Source: Thioclava electrotropha
GTDB taxonomy: Bacteria > Pseudomonadota > Alphaproteobacteria > Rhodobacterales > Rhodobacteraceae
Assembly (NCBI RefSeq): GCF_002085925.2
Contig: NZ_CP053562.1
Location: 4,203,813-4,267,812, forward strand
Direction of reading: 5' to 3'
DNA: 64,000 nt
Translations under genes and position numbers: made by a program
Part shown: in pieces, positions 26,188-35,773 of the stretch
How the letters are laid out: each line of letters begins with the position of its first letter
Position numbering within the stretch: the stretch's first letter is position 1
Notes under the pieces: generated by a model
What the model was told of the DNA's origin: nothing
Database searches by the model: none
The model's input: the letters and a program-made list of their open reading frames with translations, nothing else

Positions 26188-28833
26188 ATGGCCAAGCCGA
26201 CCGTCACACCGATGATGGAACAGTATCTGGGGATCAAGGAGGCCAATCCGGGCGCACTCCTGTTCTATCGGATGGGTGATTTCTACGAGATGTTCTTTCA
26301 GGACGCGGTCGATGCCGCCTCCGCGCTCGACATTGCGCTGACCAAGCGCGGTCAGCACATGGGCGAGGACATCGCGATGTGCGGCGTTCCCGTGCACGCG
26401 GCCGAGGGCTACCTGCTGACGCTGATCCGAAAAGGCTTCCGCGTGGCGATCGCCGAGCAGATGGAGGACCCGGCCGAGGCGAAGAAGCGCGGCTCGAAAT
26501 CCGTCGTGAAGCGCGATGTGGTGCGGCTGGTCACCCCCGGCACGCTGACCGAGGAAAGCCTGCTGGAGGCGCGTCGCCACAACTTCCTCGCCGCTTGGGC
26601 GGAAGTGCGCGACGAGGCCGCGATTGCCTGGGTCGATATCTCCACTGGCGAGTTTCGCGTGACGCCCTGTCCGCTGTCACGGCTGGGGCCGGAACTGGCC
26701 CGGCTTGCGCCTCGTGAAGTTCTGGTCAGCGAGGCCAAAGAGGCCGATTGCGCCGAAATAGTCTCTGATATGCGGGCCGCGATGACGCCCTTGTCCCGTG
26801 CGAGCTTCGATAGTCAGGCCGCCGAGACGCGGCTTCTGTCGCTCTATTCGATCGGGTCGCTGGATGCGTTCGGCAGCTTCACCCGCGCCGAGATGGCCGC
26901 GATGGGCGCGATCGTCGATTACCTCGAGATCACGCAGAAAGGGAAGCTGCCCCTGCTGCGCCGTCCCGTGCATGAAGACAGCGGCGCAGCGATGCAGATC
27001 GACGCCGCCACGCGGCGCAATCTGGAGCTGACGCAGGCTCTGTCCGGCGGACGCGAAGGCTCGCTCCTCAACGCGATCGACCGCACCGTGACGGCTGGGG
27101 GGGCACGGCTTCTCGAACGCCGGATCTCCGCCCCGTCCCGGAACCTGAGCGAGATCCATGCGCGACACGATTCCGTACGTTTTCTGCTGGAACAGGGTCG
27201 ATTTGCTGAAGATATCCGCACCGATCTGAAGCGTTGCCCCGATATGGATCGCGCGCTGTCGCGCCTCTCCCTCGACCGCGGCGGCCCGCGCGACATGGCC
27301 GCGATCCGCAACGGGTTGGAGCAAGCCGAGCGGATCGCCGAAGCCGTGGCCGCCGTCGGGGCCCCGCCGCTGCTCGCCGAGGCTGCGAAAGCCCTCACGG
27401 GCCATGACGACCTCACCGCGCTGCTGGATGCGGCGCTTATCGCGGAACCGCCGCTTCTCGCGCGCGATGGCGGTTTCATCGCGACGGGTTACGACGAAGA
27501 TCTCGATCAGACGCGCCAGCTGCGCGACGAAGGCCGCGGCGTGATCGCCAAGATGCAAGCGGAGTATATCGAGGCCACCGGGATCAATTCGCTGAAGATC
27601 AAGCACAACAACGTGCTGGGTTATTTCATCGAAACCACGGCCACCCATGCCGAAAAGATGCTCGCCCCGCCGCTGTCGGAACGCTTCATCCACCGTCAGA
27701 CCACCGCGAACCAGGTGCGGTTCACGACCGTCGAACTGAGCGAGATCGAAACCCGGATTCTCAATGCCGGAAATCATGCGCTCGAGATCGAAAAAAGGCT
27801 CTATTCCAGCCTAAGAAAGGCCATTCTCGACCGCGCGGGCCCGATCAACGAGGCCTCGCGCGCACTGGCCGAAATCGATCTGGCCAGCGCTTTCGCGACG
27901 CTTGCACGCAACGAAGACTGGGCGGAGCCCACCGTCGACGACAGCCACGCATTCGAGATCGAAGGCGGGCGCCATCCGGTCGTCGAAGCCTCGCTTAAAA
28001 AATCCGGCGAGCCCTTCATCGCGAATGACTGCGAACTCACCGAGGGCGCGACTCCTGCGATCTGGCTGCTCACCGGTCCGAACATGGCCGGTAAATCGAC
28101 CTTCCTGCGCCAGAACGCCCTGATCGCGCTTCTAGCCCAAGCGGGCAGCTTCGTTCCGGCGAAATCCGCCCATATCGGCCTTGTGTCTCAGCTCTTCAGC
28201 CGTGTCGGTGCGGCGGACGATCTGGCGCGGGGCCGGTCGACCTTCATGGTCGAGATGGTCGAAACCGCCGCGATCCTCAATCAGGCCGACGACCGCGCTC
28301 TGGTCATCCTCGACGAAATCGGCCGCGGCACCGCGACCTATGACGGGCTCTCGATCGCTTGGGCGGTTATGGAGCACCTGCACGCGTCCAACCGCTGCCG
28401 CGCCCTGTTTGCGACCCATTACCACGAGATGACCGCGCTTTCGGCCAAGCTGGACGGCGTCGAGAATGCGACCGTCGCGGTCAAGGAATGGGAAGGCGAA
28501 GTGATCTTCCTGCATGAAGTTCGCAAAGGCGCCGCCGACCGCTCCTACGGCGTTCAGGTCGCGCGCCTCGCCGGGCTTCCGCATTCCGTCGTGGAACGCG
28601 CCCGGATCGTGCTCGATGCGCTGGAGAAAGGCGAACGCGAAGGTGGCGGCAAGAAACAGGCGGTGATTGACGATCTGCCGCTGTTTTCGGTGTCTAACAC
28701 ACCGCAACCCGCCGCCGCGCCGACCGGACCGTCGGAGCTGGAAGAGCGGCTGAAAGCCCTCATTCCGGACGACATGACACCGAAAGATGCGCTCGACGCC
28801 CTTTACGAGCTTCGCGCGCTTCTCACGGAGTGA
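26188..28833 (+). CDS. mutS: MutS, DNA mismatch recognition protein
   Basis: 881 residues. The mismatch-reading Phe-X-Glu motif is in YRMGDFYEMFF (about 31-41). The ATPase core has Walker A GPNMAGKST, then STFMVEMVETAAIL, Walker B LVILDEIGRGTATYDG and the ATHYHEMT histidine. It recognises mispaired bases and starts repair with MutL. The ATG at 26188 follows a GGGGG stretch; it lies 117 bases from divergent maeB. Confidence 0.97.
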   Translation: MAKPTVTPMMEQYLGIKEANPGALLFYRMGDFYEMFFQDAVDAASALDIALTKRGQHMGEDIAMCGVPVHAAEGYLLTLIRKGFRVAIAEQMEDPAEAKKRGSKSVVKRDVVRLVTPGTLTEESLLEARRHNFLAAWAEVRDEAAIAWVDISTGEFRVTPCPLSRLGPELARLAPREVLVSEAKEADCAEIVSDMRAAMTPLSRASFDSQAAETRLLSLYSIGSLDAFGSFTRAEMAAMGAIVDYLEITQKGKLPLLRRPVHEDSGAAMQIDAATRRNLELTQALSGGREGSLLNAIDRTVTAGGARLLERRISAPSRNLSEIHARHDSVRFLLEQGRFAEDIRTDLKRCPDMDRALSRLSLDRGGPRDMAAIRNGLEQAERIAEAVAAVGAPPLLAEAAKALTGHDDLTALLDAALIAEPPLLARDGGFIATGYDEDLDQTRQLRDEGRGVIAKMQAEYIEATGINSLKIKHNNVLGYFIETTATHAEKMLAPPLSERFIHRQTTANQVRFTTVELSEIETRILNAGNHALEIEKRLYSSLRKAILDRAGPINEASRALAEIDLASAFATLARNEDWAEPTVDDSHAFEIEGGRHPVVEASLKKSGEPFIANDCELTEGATPAIWLLTGPNMAGKSTFLRQNALIALLAQAGSFVPAKSAHIGLVSQLFSRVGAADDLARGRSTFMVEMVETAAILNQADDRALVILDEIGRGTATYDGLSIAWAVMEHLHASNRCRALFATHYHEMTALSAKLDGVENATVAVKEWEGEVIFLHEVRKGAADRSYGVQVARLAGLPHSVVERARIVLDALEKGEREGGGKKQAVIDDLPLFSVSNTPQPAAAPTGPSELEERLKALIPDDMTPKDALDALYELRALLTE

Positions 28834-28863
28834 TCTTCGTTTTGGAGAAAATATCCCGGGGGT

Positions 28864-28882
28864 CTGGGGGCAGCGCCCCCAG
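28864..28882. terminator. GC-rich hairpin between convergent mutS and grpE
   Basis: CTGGGGGC / GCCCCCAG is an 8-bp stem with a 3-base loop, preceded by CCCGGGGGT. On the minus strand the sequence continues ACCCCCGGGATATTTTCTCC, so a T-run follows about 15 bases later. It is placed to stop both convergent transcripts. The form resembles short intergenic palindromes I have seen in Rhodobacteraceae genomes, which is recollection and not verified. Confidence 0.6.
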
Positions 28883-28891
28883 CCTGTCCGA

Positions 28892-29440
28892 TCAGGATTT
28901 CGGAGTGGAGCTGACGCCCACTTTCGCCGGCCGCAGAAGCCGGTCGTGGATCATGAAGCCGTTCTCCATGACCTGAATGATGTCCCCGGCCTTGGTGCCG
29001 GGCGCGGGCGCTTCGAACATCGCCTCGTGCATCTGGGGGTCGAATTTCTCGCCGACCTCGGGCGCCACCGTGGTGATGCCGTGACGGGCGAACACGTTGA
29101 GCAATTCGCGCTGGGTCAGTTCGACCCCTTCGAGGAACGGCCCGGCCTGCGAACGAACGTCCTCGTTCGCGGCTTCGAGCGCACGCGAGAGCGCGTCGAA
29201 CACGGGCAGCATGTCGCGCGCTAGACGCGTCCCACCGTAATTCGAGGCTTCCTGACGCTCTTTGTCGGCACGTTTGCGCGCATTCTCGGCATCTGCCAGC
29301 GCGCGCATGAATCGGTCGCGATAATCGTCGCGCTCCGCACGCAATGCCTCGAGCTCGTCGGCCTCTTCGGCCATCACATCTTCGAAACTCTCGTCGATAT
29401 GCGCCTGATCCTCGGCAATCTCGTCTTTTTTCTCGCTCAT
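28892..29440 (-). CDS. grpE: GrpE, nucleotide exchange factor for DnaK
   Basis: 182 residues from ATG 29440; another in-frame ATG at 29449 overlaps the hrcA stop and is a real alternative. An acidic N-terminus is followed by a long helix with ALADAENARKRADKERQ, then the beta domain with FDPQMHEAMFEAP and DRLLRPAKVGVS. GrpE releases ADP from DnaK and acts as a heat sensor. The AAAGG motif sits 9 bases before 29440. It is cotranscribed with hrcA. Confidence 0.94.
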   Translation of the reverse strand: MSEKKDEIAEDQAHIDESFEDVMAEEADELEALRAERDDYRDRFMRALADAENARKRADKERQEASNYGGTRLARDMLPVFDALSRALEAANEDVRSQAGPFLEGVELTQRELLNVFARHGITTVAPEVGEKFDPQMHEAMFEAPAPGTKAGDIIQVMENGFMIHDRLLRPAKVGVSSTPKS

Positions 29441-29445
29441 GCCAT

Positions 29446-30507
29446 TCATCCTTTGCCCTGGCCGGAGATCATCCGCCCGACCAGTTGCGCTGTGTAGTCC
29501 ACGATCGGCACGATGCGCCCGTAGTTGAGCCGGGTCGGCCCAATCACGCCCACCGCACCAATGATCTTTCGGTCAGCGTTCATATATGGAGAGACGACCA
29601 AAGAGGAACCCGAAAGAGAGAAAAGTTTGTTCTCTGAGCCAATAAAAATACGCACGCCTTCGCCATCCTCGGCCAGATCGAGGAATTCGGCGATGTCACG
29701 TTTCCGTTCGAGATCATCGAAGAGCGAGCGGATCCGGTCGAGGTCGTCTTCGGAGCCCAAAAGATTGGCACGACCGCGCACGATCAGCCGCTCGTAGCGC
29801 TCGCCTTTGTTCTCCCAGGCTGCCAGACCGCTGTCGATCAGTTCGGTCGCGAGCGAATCGATTTCGGTGCGGTGATTTGCGATTTCGCGGGCGATGTGAC
29901 CGCGCAGCTCCGACAGGGTTTTCCCCTCCGCCATCGCGTTGAGGAAATTCGCGGCTTCCCGCATCGAGGACGGCGTCTGACCCAGCGGCGGCGTGAAGAC
30001 GCGGTTTTCCACCTGACCGTCAGCGAAGACGAGCACCACCAGCGCCCGGTCGGGCGAGAGCGAGACGAATTCGATATGCCGGATTGGGGCTTCGTGTTTC
30101 GGCGTCAGAACGAGGCTCGCGCCCTGCGTCATCCCCGAAAGCGCATTCGAAACCCGATCCAACAAAGACCCTACATCGCCTGAATTCGCCCCCATCGTGG
30201 CATCCAGCGCGGCCCGGTCCTCTTCGCCGAGATGGTTCACCTCCATCACCCCGTCGACGAACAGCCGCAGACCCGTCTGGGTCGGAACACGCCCTGCAGA
30301 GACATGGGGGCTGTCCAGAAGCCCGAGATATTCGAGGTCCTGCATCACGTTGCGGATCGTCGCCGCGGACAGCTTCTCGTTCATCTCTCGGGTCAGGCTC
30401 CGCGAGCCCACGGGACCGCCGGTCGTGAGATAGCCTTCGACCACCCGGCGAAACACTTCGCGGGAGCGGTCGTTCAGTTCGGAAAGAATATCGTTCTGTT
30501 CACTCAT
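29446..30507 (-). CDS. hrcA: HrcA, heat-shock repressor
   Basis: 353 residues. The N-terminal winged helix has LTTGGPVGSRSLTREM and LSAATIRNVMQDLEYLGLLD; SPHVSAGRVPTQTGLRLFVD follows and is a hallmark of the family. HrcA represses chaperone operons by binding CIRCE elements with help from GroEL. I found no CIRCE inverted repeat near its own promoter, so it may not autoregulate. The next gene, grpE, overlaps or nearly overlaps its stop. Confidence 0.96.
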   Translation of the reverse strand: MSEQNDILSELNDRSREVFRRVVEGYLTTGGPVGSRSLTREMNEKLSAATIRNVMQDLEYLGLLDSPHVSAGRVPTQTGLRLFVDGVMEVNHLGEEDRAALDATMGANSGDVGSLLDRVSNALSGMTQGASLVLTPKHEAPIRHIEFVSLSPDRALVVLVFADGQVENRVFTPPLGQTPSSMREAANFLNAMAEGKTLSELRGHIAREIANHRTEIDSLATELIDSGLAAWENKGERYERLIVRGRANLLGSEDDLDRIRSLFDDLERKRDIAEFLDLAEDGEGVRIFIGSENKLFSLSGSSLVVSPYMNADRKIIGAVGVIGPTRLNYGRIVPIVDYTAQLVGRMISGQGKG

Positions 30508-30526
30508 CGCGCTTCATCCCTGCTGA

Positions 30527-30554
30527 CTTAAAGCCGCGCGAAGCCGAAGGTCAA
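30527..30554 (-). promoter_or_regulatory. Probable promoter of hrcA-grpE
   Basis: On the minus strand TTGACC (30554-30549) and TTTAAG (30532-30527) are separated by 16 bases, a sigma-70-like arrangement about 20 bases before the hrcA start. Its -35 region sits in the 118-base gap shared with divergent rph. Confidence 0.5.
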
Positions 30555-30625
30555 TCACGGCACGGGGGTTGCATCGCTGCGCATGGGCGATCAAATGGGG
30601 TGAATTCATTAGAAAGGACCCCACG

Positions 30626-31339
30626 ATGCGCCCATCCGGCAGAGAGTTAAGTGAACTTCGCCCGATTTCAATCGAGACCGGGGTTACGAAACACGCAGAA
30701 GGGTCTTGCCTGATCAAAATGGGCGACACCCATGTGCTGTGCACCGCCACGATCGAAGACCGCGCGCCGTCTTTCCTCAAAGGCTCTGGCCTTGGCTGGG
30801 TGACGGCAGAATACGGCATGCTGCCGCGTGCGACCAACACGCGTAACCGTCGCGAGGCCGCTGCGGGCAAGCAAGGCGGAAGAACCGTTGAAATTCAACG
30901 TCTTATCGGTCGCGCACTGCGGGCTGGCGTCGATCGTTCGGCACTTGGCGAACGTCAAATCGTCGTCGATTGCGATGTGATCCAGGCCGATGGCGGCACG
31001 CGCTGCGCCTCGATCACCGGCGGTTGGGTCGCGCTGCGTCTGGCCGCGAACAAGCTGATGAAATCGGGCGCCTGCACCTCCGATCCGCTGCTCGATCATG
31101 TCGCAGCCCTGTCCTGCGGGATTTACGCGGGCCAGCCGGTCGCCGACCTCGACTATGCCGAGGATAGCGAAGCGGGCACCGACGGGAATTTCATCATGAC
31201 TGGCGCTGGCAAGCTGATCGAAGTGCAGATGTCGGCGGAAGGCGCGACCTTCTCGCGCGAACAGATGGATCGGCTTCTCGATCTGGCCGAGGAAGGCGCG
31301 GCGAAGCTCGTCGAAATGCAGAAAGCGGCCATCGGATGA
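30626..31339 (+). CDS. rph: RNase PH
   Basis: 237 residues. It trims tRNA 3' ends phosphorolytically. Family landmarks are [19 protein letters not shown] at the start, [41 protein letters not shown] and [18 protein letters not shown]. The start at MRPSGRE has AAAGGA 7 bases upstream; an earlier in-frame start has no ribosome site. Its stop overlaps the rdgB start by 4 bases. Confidence 0.97.
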   Translation: MRPSGRELSELRPISIETGVTKHAEGSCLIKMGDTHVLCTATIEDRAPSFLKGSGLGWVTAEYGMLPRATNTRNRREAAAGKQGGRTVEIQRLIGRALRAGVDRSALGERQIVVDCDVIQADGGTRCASITGGWVALRLAANKLMKSGACTSDPLLDHVAALSCGIYAGQPVADLDYAEDSEAGTDGNFIMTGAGKLIEVQMSAEGATFSREQMDRLLDLAEEGAAKLVEMQKAAIG

Positions 31340-31947
31340 GGAGCTTCACCGAAAAGAAGCTGCTGGTTGCGACCCATAACGCCGGAAAGCTCGAGGAGAT
31401 CAAAGCGATCCTCGCGCCTTTCGGCGTCGAGGTCGTCGGCGCGAAGGAGATGAACCTCCCCGAGCCGGAAGAGACCGAGAGCACCTTCGTCGGCAATGCG
31501 CGGATCAAGGCCCATGCCGCGGCGAATGCGACCGGCCTGCCCGCCTTGGCGGACGATTCCGGCATCGAAGTCGACTGTCTCGACGGTGCGCCGGGCGTTT
31601 ACACGGCCGATTGGGCAACCACCCCCAACGGGCGCGACTTCACCATGGCGATGGAAAAGACCTGGAAAGCCTGCGACGAGATCGAAGCGGAGCTGCCGCG
31701 GACTGCGCGTTTCCGCTCTACCCTGGTTCTCGCCTGGCCCGACGGGCATGACGAGGTGTTCGACGGCCGTGTCGAAGGTCAGCTGGTTTGGCCGATGCGC
31801 GGCGCTCTAGGGCATGGTTATGACCCGATGTTCCAGCCCGATGGCTATGACCAGACCTTCGCGGAGATGGATGCCGCTCAAAAGAACGAGATTTCGCACC
31901 GTGCGGATGCTTTCCGCAAGTTCGTGACGATTTTCGACGCGAAATGA
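31336..31947 (+). CDS. rdgB: RdgB/HAM1, dITP/XTP pyrophosphatase
   Basis: 203 residues. It removes non-canonical purine triphosphates (dITP, XTP) from the nucleotide pool. Motifs: [18 protein letters not shown] at the N-terminus, [38 protein letters not shown] and the C-terminal [12 protein letters not shown]. It is coupled to rph upstream and hemW downstream by ATGA overlaps, a conserved grouping. Confidence 0.97.
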   Translation: MRSFTEKKLLVATHNAGKLEEIKAILAPFGVEVVGAKEMNLPEPEETESTFVGNARIKAHAAANATGLPALADDSGIEVDCLDGAPGVYTADWATTPNGRDFTMAMEKTWKACDEIEAELPRTARFRSTLVLAWPDGHDEVFDGRVEGQLVWPMRGALGHGYDPMFQPDGYDQTFAEMDAAQKNEISHRADAFRKFVTIFDAK

Positions 31948-33101
31948 CCGAGGATTGGCGGCACGGAGGGTTCGGCCTCTACCTTCACTGGCCGTTCTGT
32001 GCCGCCAAATGCCCCTATTGCGACTTCAATTCCCATGTCGCGACCGCCATCGATCAGAAACGATGGCTCTCTGCCTATCTCAGCGAACTCGACCGCTATG
32101 CCGCAGAGACCGAAGGTCGGATTCTGAACACGGTTTTCTTCGGCGGCGGCACACCCTCGCTGATGGATCCCGTGATCGTCGCCGCGATCATCGAGCGCAT
32201 CCGCAGAAACTGGCAAACCAGCAACGATTTCGAGATTACCCTCGAAGCGAACCCCACAAGTGTCGAATCCGGGCGGTTTAGAGCCTTTTCCGAGGCCGGC
32301 GTGAACCGCGTCTCGATGGGGATGCAGGCGCTGAATGACGAAGATCTCCGTCGTTTGGGACGGATGCATTCGGTCGCAGAAGGCCAGAAAGCTTTCGACA
32401 TTGCGCGCAAGCAGTTCGATCGCGTGAGCTTCGATCTGATCTACGCGCGCCAGCACCAGACGATCGAAGATTGGAAAGCAGAGCTGGATGAGGCGCTGAA
32501 AATGGCGGTCGACCACCTCTCGCTCTATCAGCTGACCATCGAACCCGGCACGGTTTTCGGCGCGCGGCACGATGCGGGCAAGCTGCGCGGTATTCCGGAG
32601 GACGATATCTCCGCCGAGATGTATTTCGCGACGCAGGAAATCTGCGAAAAGCACGGCCTGCCCGCCTATGAGATCTCGAACCACGCGCGCCCGGGCGCCG
32701 AGAGCCGGCATAACCTGATCTACTGGCGTTATGGCGACTACATCGGCATCGGTCCTGGCGCACATGGACGCCTGACCGAAAGTGGTGTCCGCCACGCCAC
32801 CGATACGCTCAAACAGCCCGGCGCCTGGCTTGCGCAGGTGGAAAAAACCGGTGCCGGAGAGAACGAGCGCGCCGCCCTGCCCCGCGAAGAGCAGGCAATC
32901 GAGTATCTTCTCTTCGCGCTGCGCCTGTCCGAAGGGCTCGAGATGGAACGGTTCAACACGATCTCGCGTTCACCGCTCGATGAGGCGACAATGCGCCATC
33001 TTGAGGATATCGGCATGGTTGAGAGAGAGAACGGATTTCTGCGCGCGACGGATCAAGGCCGCCCGGTTTTGAACGCCATCATTCGCGATCTCATCCCCTG
33101 A
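31944..33101 (+). CDS. hemW: HemW, radical-SAM heme chaperone-like protein
   Basis: 385 residues. The radical-SAM cluster motif is CAAKCPYC (CxxxCxxC, residues about 17-24), preceded by LYLHWPF. VFFGGGTPSLM, LEANPTSVE and GVNRVSMGMQALND are further landmarks. HemW resembles oxygen-independent coproporphyrinogen oxidase (HemN), but the family binds and delivers heme and does not act as the dehydrogenase. The C-terminal HemN_C domain is present. It overlaps rdgB and the next gene by a few bases. Confidence 0.93.
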   Translation: MTEDWRHGGFGLYLHWPFCAAKCPYCDFNSHVATAIDQKRWLSAYLSELDRYAAETEGRILNTVFFGGGTPSLMDPVIVAAIIERIRRNWQTSNDFEITLEANPTSVESGRFRAFSEAGVNRVSMGMQALNDEDLRRLGRMHSVAEGQKAFDIARKQFDRVSFDLIYARQHQTIEDWKAELDEALKMAVDHLSLYQLTIEPGTVFGARHDAGKLRGIPEDDISAEMYFATQEICEKHGLPAYEISNHARPGAESRHNLIYWRYGDYIGIGPGAHGRLTESGVRHATDTLKQPGAWLAQVEKTGAGENERAALPREEQAIEYLLFALRLSEGLEMERFNTISRSPLDEATMRHLEDIGMVERENGFLRATDQGRPVLNAIIRDLIP

Positions 33102-33454
33102 TGCGCATCCTCTGGCTCACGCTTGGCATCATCTCGGCCGGGATCGGGATCATCGGGCTGTTTTTGCCGCTCGTCCCTACCGTTCCGTTGATGCTTCTGG
33201 CGACGTTCTGCTTCGCGCGATCCTCTGATCGCCTGCACAACTGGATCATCACCCACCCGCGCTTCGGACCGCAGATCATTGACTGGCAAGAACGCCGCGC
33301 TATCGCGAAACGCGCAAAAATCGCGGCAACAGTGTCTGTTTTCGCGGCTTTCGGCCTGTCTTTAGCCTTCCGGCTACCGGTTGAAATCCTGGCTATTCAG
33401 GGGATCACCCTGCTCGGCGTCCTGATTTTCATCTGGACGCGCCCGAATAGCTGA
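33101..33454 (+). CDS. YbaN-type (DUF454) small membrane protein
   Basis: 117 residues. The start LWLTLGIISAGIGIIGLFLPLVPTVP and the following CFARSSDRLHNWIITHPRFG are the DUF454 signature. Three membrane helices are predicted (about 4-24, 26-45 and 85-112). The function is unknown. The ATG overlaps the hemW stop by one base, so it is the last gene of the rph operon. Its stop directly abuts the parB stop on the other strand, with no room for a terminator. Confidence 0.85.
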   Translation: MRILWLTLGIISAGIGIIGLFLPLVPTVPLMLLATFCFARSSDRLHNWIITHPRFGPQIIDWQERRAIAKRAKIAATVSVFAAFGLSLAFRLPVEILAIQGITLLGVLIFIWTRPNS

Positions 33455-34336
33455 TCAGCCGTTGCTGAGCATCTGGCAAAGCTTGTCGAGCTCCTCCAGA
33501 TCGTCGTAAGCAATCGTAATCTTGCCGCTGCCGCTGCTGGTATGATCGATCGCAACCTTCATCCCGATCGTCGCGGACAAATCGCCCTCGAGCGCCCGCG
33601 TGTCAGCGTCTTTCTGCGGTTTCGGGCGCGCTTTACGCTCTTCCCCGCCCTGCGGCTTCTTCGCAAGTTTCTCGACATCACGCACCGAAAGCGTCTTCGC
33701 AACGGCCTGTTTCGCCAGGCTGACCGGATCTTCGGCGGTGATCATCGCCCGCGCATGACCGGCAGACAGCTTCCCCTCGCGCAGATAGACCTGCACTTCT
33801 TCGGGCAGCTGCAGCAGACGCATCAGATTCGCGATGTGACTACGGCTTTTCGACAGCGCCTCGGCCAGTTTTTCCTGCGTATGCCCGAAGCGGCTCATCA
33901 ACTGCTTATACGCAAGCGCCTCTTCGAGCGCATTGAGATCGGCGCGCTGAATATTTTCGATGATCGCGACTTCCAGCACTTCCGTATCGTTGAATTCGCG
34001 AATGATGACCGGAAGCTGGTGCAGCTTGGCCATCTGCGACGCGCGCCACCGGCGTTCACCGGCCACAATCTCGTAATGATCGGGCTTCGTCGGGTGTTTG
34101 CGCACGATAAGCGGCTGAATCACGCCCTTTTCGCGGATTGAAGACGCCAGTTCTTCCAAAGCGGCCGGCTCGAAATCGCGACGCGGCTGATCGGGGTTCG
34201 GCTCGATCTTCTCGACCGGGACATATTGCTCCGGGCGACGCGGAGACGTCGTCGTCTCGGCCGGATTCAAATCAACATCCGCCATCAAAGCCGACAAACC
34301 ACGCCCCAATCCACGCTTTTCGCGTTCCTTAGCCAT
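33455..34336 (-). CDS. parB: ParB, chromosome partition protein (CTPase, parS-binding)
   Basis: 293 residues. An N-terminal ParB/Srx domain with KIEPNPDQPRRDFEPAALEE and the nucleotide-binding GERRWRASQMA is followed by a helix-turn-helix (KSRSHIANLMRLLQLPEEVQ, about 145-165) and a C-terminal dimerisation domain. ParB loads at parS as a CTP clamp and spreads. The ATG at 34336 has AAAGGCGG upstream; a GTG two codons earlier overlaps the parA stop. It forms an operon with parA. Confidence 0.97.
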   Translation of the reverse strand: MAKEREKRGLGRGLSALMADVDLNPAETTTSPRRPEQYVPVEKIEPNPDQPRRDFEPAALEELASSIREKGVIQPLIVRKHPTKPDHYEIVAGERRWRASQMAKLHQLPVIIREFNDTEVLEVAIIENIQRADLNALEEALAYKQLMSRFGHTQEKLAEALSKSRSHIANLMRLLQLPEEVQVYLREGKLSAGHARAMITAEDPVSLAKQAVAKTLSVRDVEKLAKKPQGGEERKARPKPQKDADTRALEGDLSATIGMKVAIDHTSSGSGKITIAYDDLEELDKLCQMLSNG

Positions 34337-34338
34337 TC

Positions 34339-35151
34339 TCACACCGCCTTTGCCAGTTCATGCCGCGACATCAATTCACTGGCGAGATTCCGATAGGCCA
34401 ACGCCCCGCGCGAGCTGCTGTCATAGCTGAGCACCGGCATCGCGTAAGATGGCGCCTCGGACACCCGCACGTTCCGGGGGATCATCGTCCGGAACACCAG
34501 CTCGCCCAAAGTTGCGCGCGCATCCGCCTCCACCTGCTGCGAGAGATTGTTCCGCACGTCATACATCGTGAGAACGACGCCCTCGATTCGCAGGTTACGA
34601 TTCGCGCTCAGTCGGATCTCCCGGATCGTCAGCATCAGCTGCGAAAGCCCTTCGAGCGCGAAGAATTCCGCCTGCAGCGGCACCAGAACCGAATGCGACG
34701 CAACCATGGCGTTGATTGTCAGCAAACTCAGCGAAGGCGGGCAATCGATCAAGATATAGTCGAAGCCATAGCTATCAACATCTGGATGTCGTAGTGCGTC
34801 ATGCAGAAGGAAGCTGCGCTTTTCGGTCGAGACAAGCTCCATATCTGCCGAAGACAGGTCCGTCGTCGCCGGGCAGAGGTACAGACCGTCGATTTCGGTC
34901 TTGTGCAAAACCGAGGAAACCGGCGCGTCTTCGATCAACAGGTCGTAGGTCGTCAGCTCGCGATCATCGGGCTCAATTCCTAGGCCCGTCGACGCATTCC
35001 CCTGCGGATCGAGATCGATCAAAAGAACCTTACGCCCGGCCTCCACCAGCCCTGCAGCAAGGTTGATCGCCGTCGTCGTCTTCCCCACGCCGCCTTTCTG
35101 GTTCGCAATCGCAATGATTTTCGGTTCATTTGCGCGAATTGGATCAGACAC
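34339..35151 (-). CDS. parA: ParA, chromosome partition ATPase
   Basis: 270 residues. The deviant Walker [19 protein letters not shown] (about 15-32) and [17 protein letters not shown] mark the ParA/MinD family; the ending with [19 protein letters not shown] is typical of chromosomal Soj/ParA. It drives origin segregation with ParB and parS. It starts with GTG, with GGAG 6 bases upstream inside the end of rsmG; the two genes overlap by 8 bases. Confidence 0.97.
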   Translation of the reverse strand: MSDPIRANEPKIIAIANQKGGVGKTTTAINLAAGLVEAGRKVLLIDLDPQGNASTGLGIEPDDRELTTYDLLIEDAPVSSVLHKTEIDGLYLCPATTDLSSADMELVSTEKRSFLLHDALRHPDVDSYGFDYILIDCPPSLSLLTINAMVASHSVLVPLQAEFFALEGLSQLMLTIREIRLSANRNLRIEGVVLTMYDVRNNLSQQVEADARATLGELVFRTMIPRNVRVSEAPSYAMPVLSYDSSSRGALAYRNLASELMSRHELAKAV

Positions 35152-35773
35152 GCTCGGCTCCGTGGATTTTCAGGACAACACTGTTTGGATCGCTGAGGCT
35201 TTCGATCGCCTCGTAGTCAAAGGACCAGCTTTCCTGCGCCTGCGCAAGTTCTTCCTGCCAGCGCGCGCCCTTCGGGAAGATAGCGATGCTGGAGGGCTTC
35301 AGATGCCGCGCGGTGAATTCCAGTAGTTTCGGCAGGTTCGCAAGCGCTCGGGCCGAGACGACATCGGCCTTCAGCGGGGCGATCTCTTCGATTCGTTGCG
35401 CAAGAACGCGGATATTGAGCGACAGCTCCCGTGTCACCGTCGAGAGAAAGGCCGATTTTCGCAGATCCGATTCGACCAAAATGACTTGGCGTTCTGGCGC
35501 TTTTTCGGCCGACAGAATCGCGATCACCAAACCCGGAAAGCCGCCCCCTGCCCCGAAATCCGCCCAAATCCGCGCATTTTCCGGTGCCATCGCGAATATC
35601 TGTGCCGAATCGAGAAAGTGGCGGGACCACATATCCTCCAACGTCGATTTCGCGACGAGGTTAATCGCAGGATTCCACTTCTTAAGCAGCGCCTCATAGG
35701 CAAACAGCTTATCCAATGTTTCACGTGAAACATCGAATCGCGCGGCGAAATCCTCAGCCTCAGGCGTCGTCAT
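35144..35773 (-). CDS. rsmG: RsmG (GidB), 16S rRNA m7G527 methyltransferase
   Basis: 209 residues. It methylates G527 of 16S rRNA; loss gives low-level streptomycin resistance. The AdoMet-binding motif is [17 protein letters not shown] (about 70-86), preceded by KWNPAINLV and HFLDSAQ. Its N-terminal [10 protein letters not shown] is encoded across a perfect parS palindrome (35717-35732). Its start overlaps the mnmG stop by 4 bases (ATGA) and its end overlaps parA. Confidence 0.96.
   Translation of the reverse strand: MTTPEAEDFAARFDVSRETLDKLFAYEALLKKWNPAINLVAKSTLEDMWSRHFLDSAQIFAMAPENARIWADFGAGGGFPGLVIAILSAEKAPERQVILVESDLRKSAFLSTVTRELSLNIRVLAQRIEEIAPLKADVVSARALANLPKLLEFTARHLKPSSIAIFPKGARWQEELAQAQESWSFDYEAIESLSDPNSVVLKIHGAERV
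35717..35732. promoter_or_regulatory. parS site (perfect) inside rsmG
   Basis: TGTTTCACGTGAAACA, a 16-of-16 match to the conserved ParB-binding palindrome. It lies in codons 14-19 of rsmG, 566 bases upstream of the parA start and about 5.1 kb from the putative oriC. Confidence 0.95.

Noticed and set aside
30508..30625. A CIRCE heat-shock operator upstream of hrcA
   Set aside because: No TTAGCACTC-N9-GAGTGCTAA-like inverted repeat is present in the gap.
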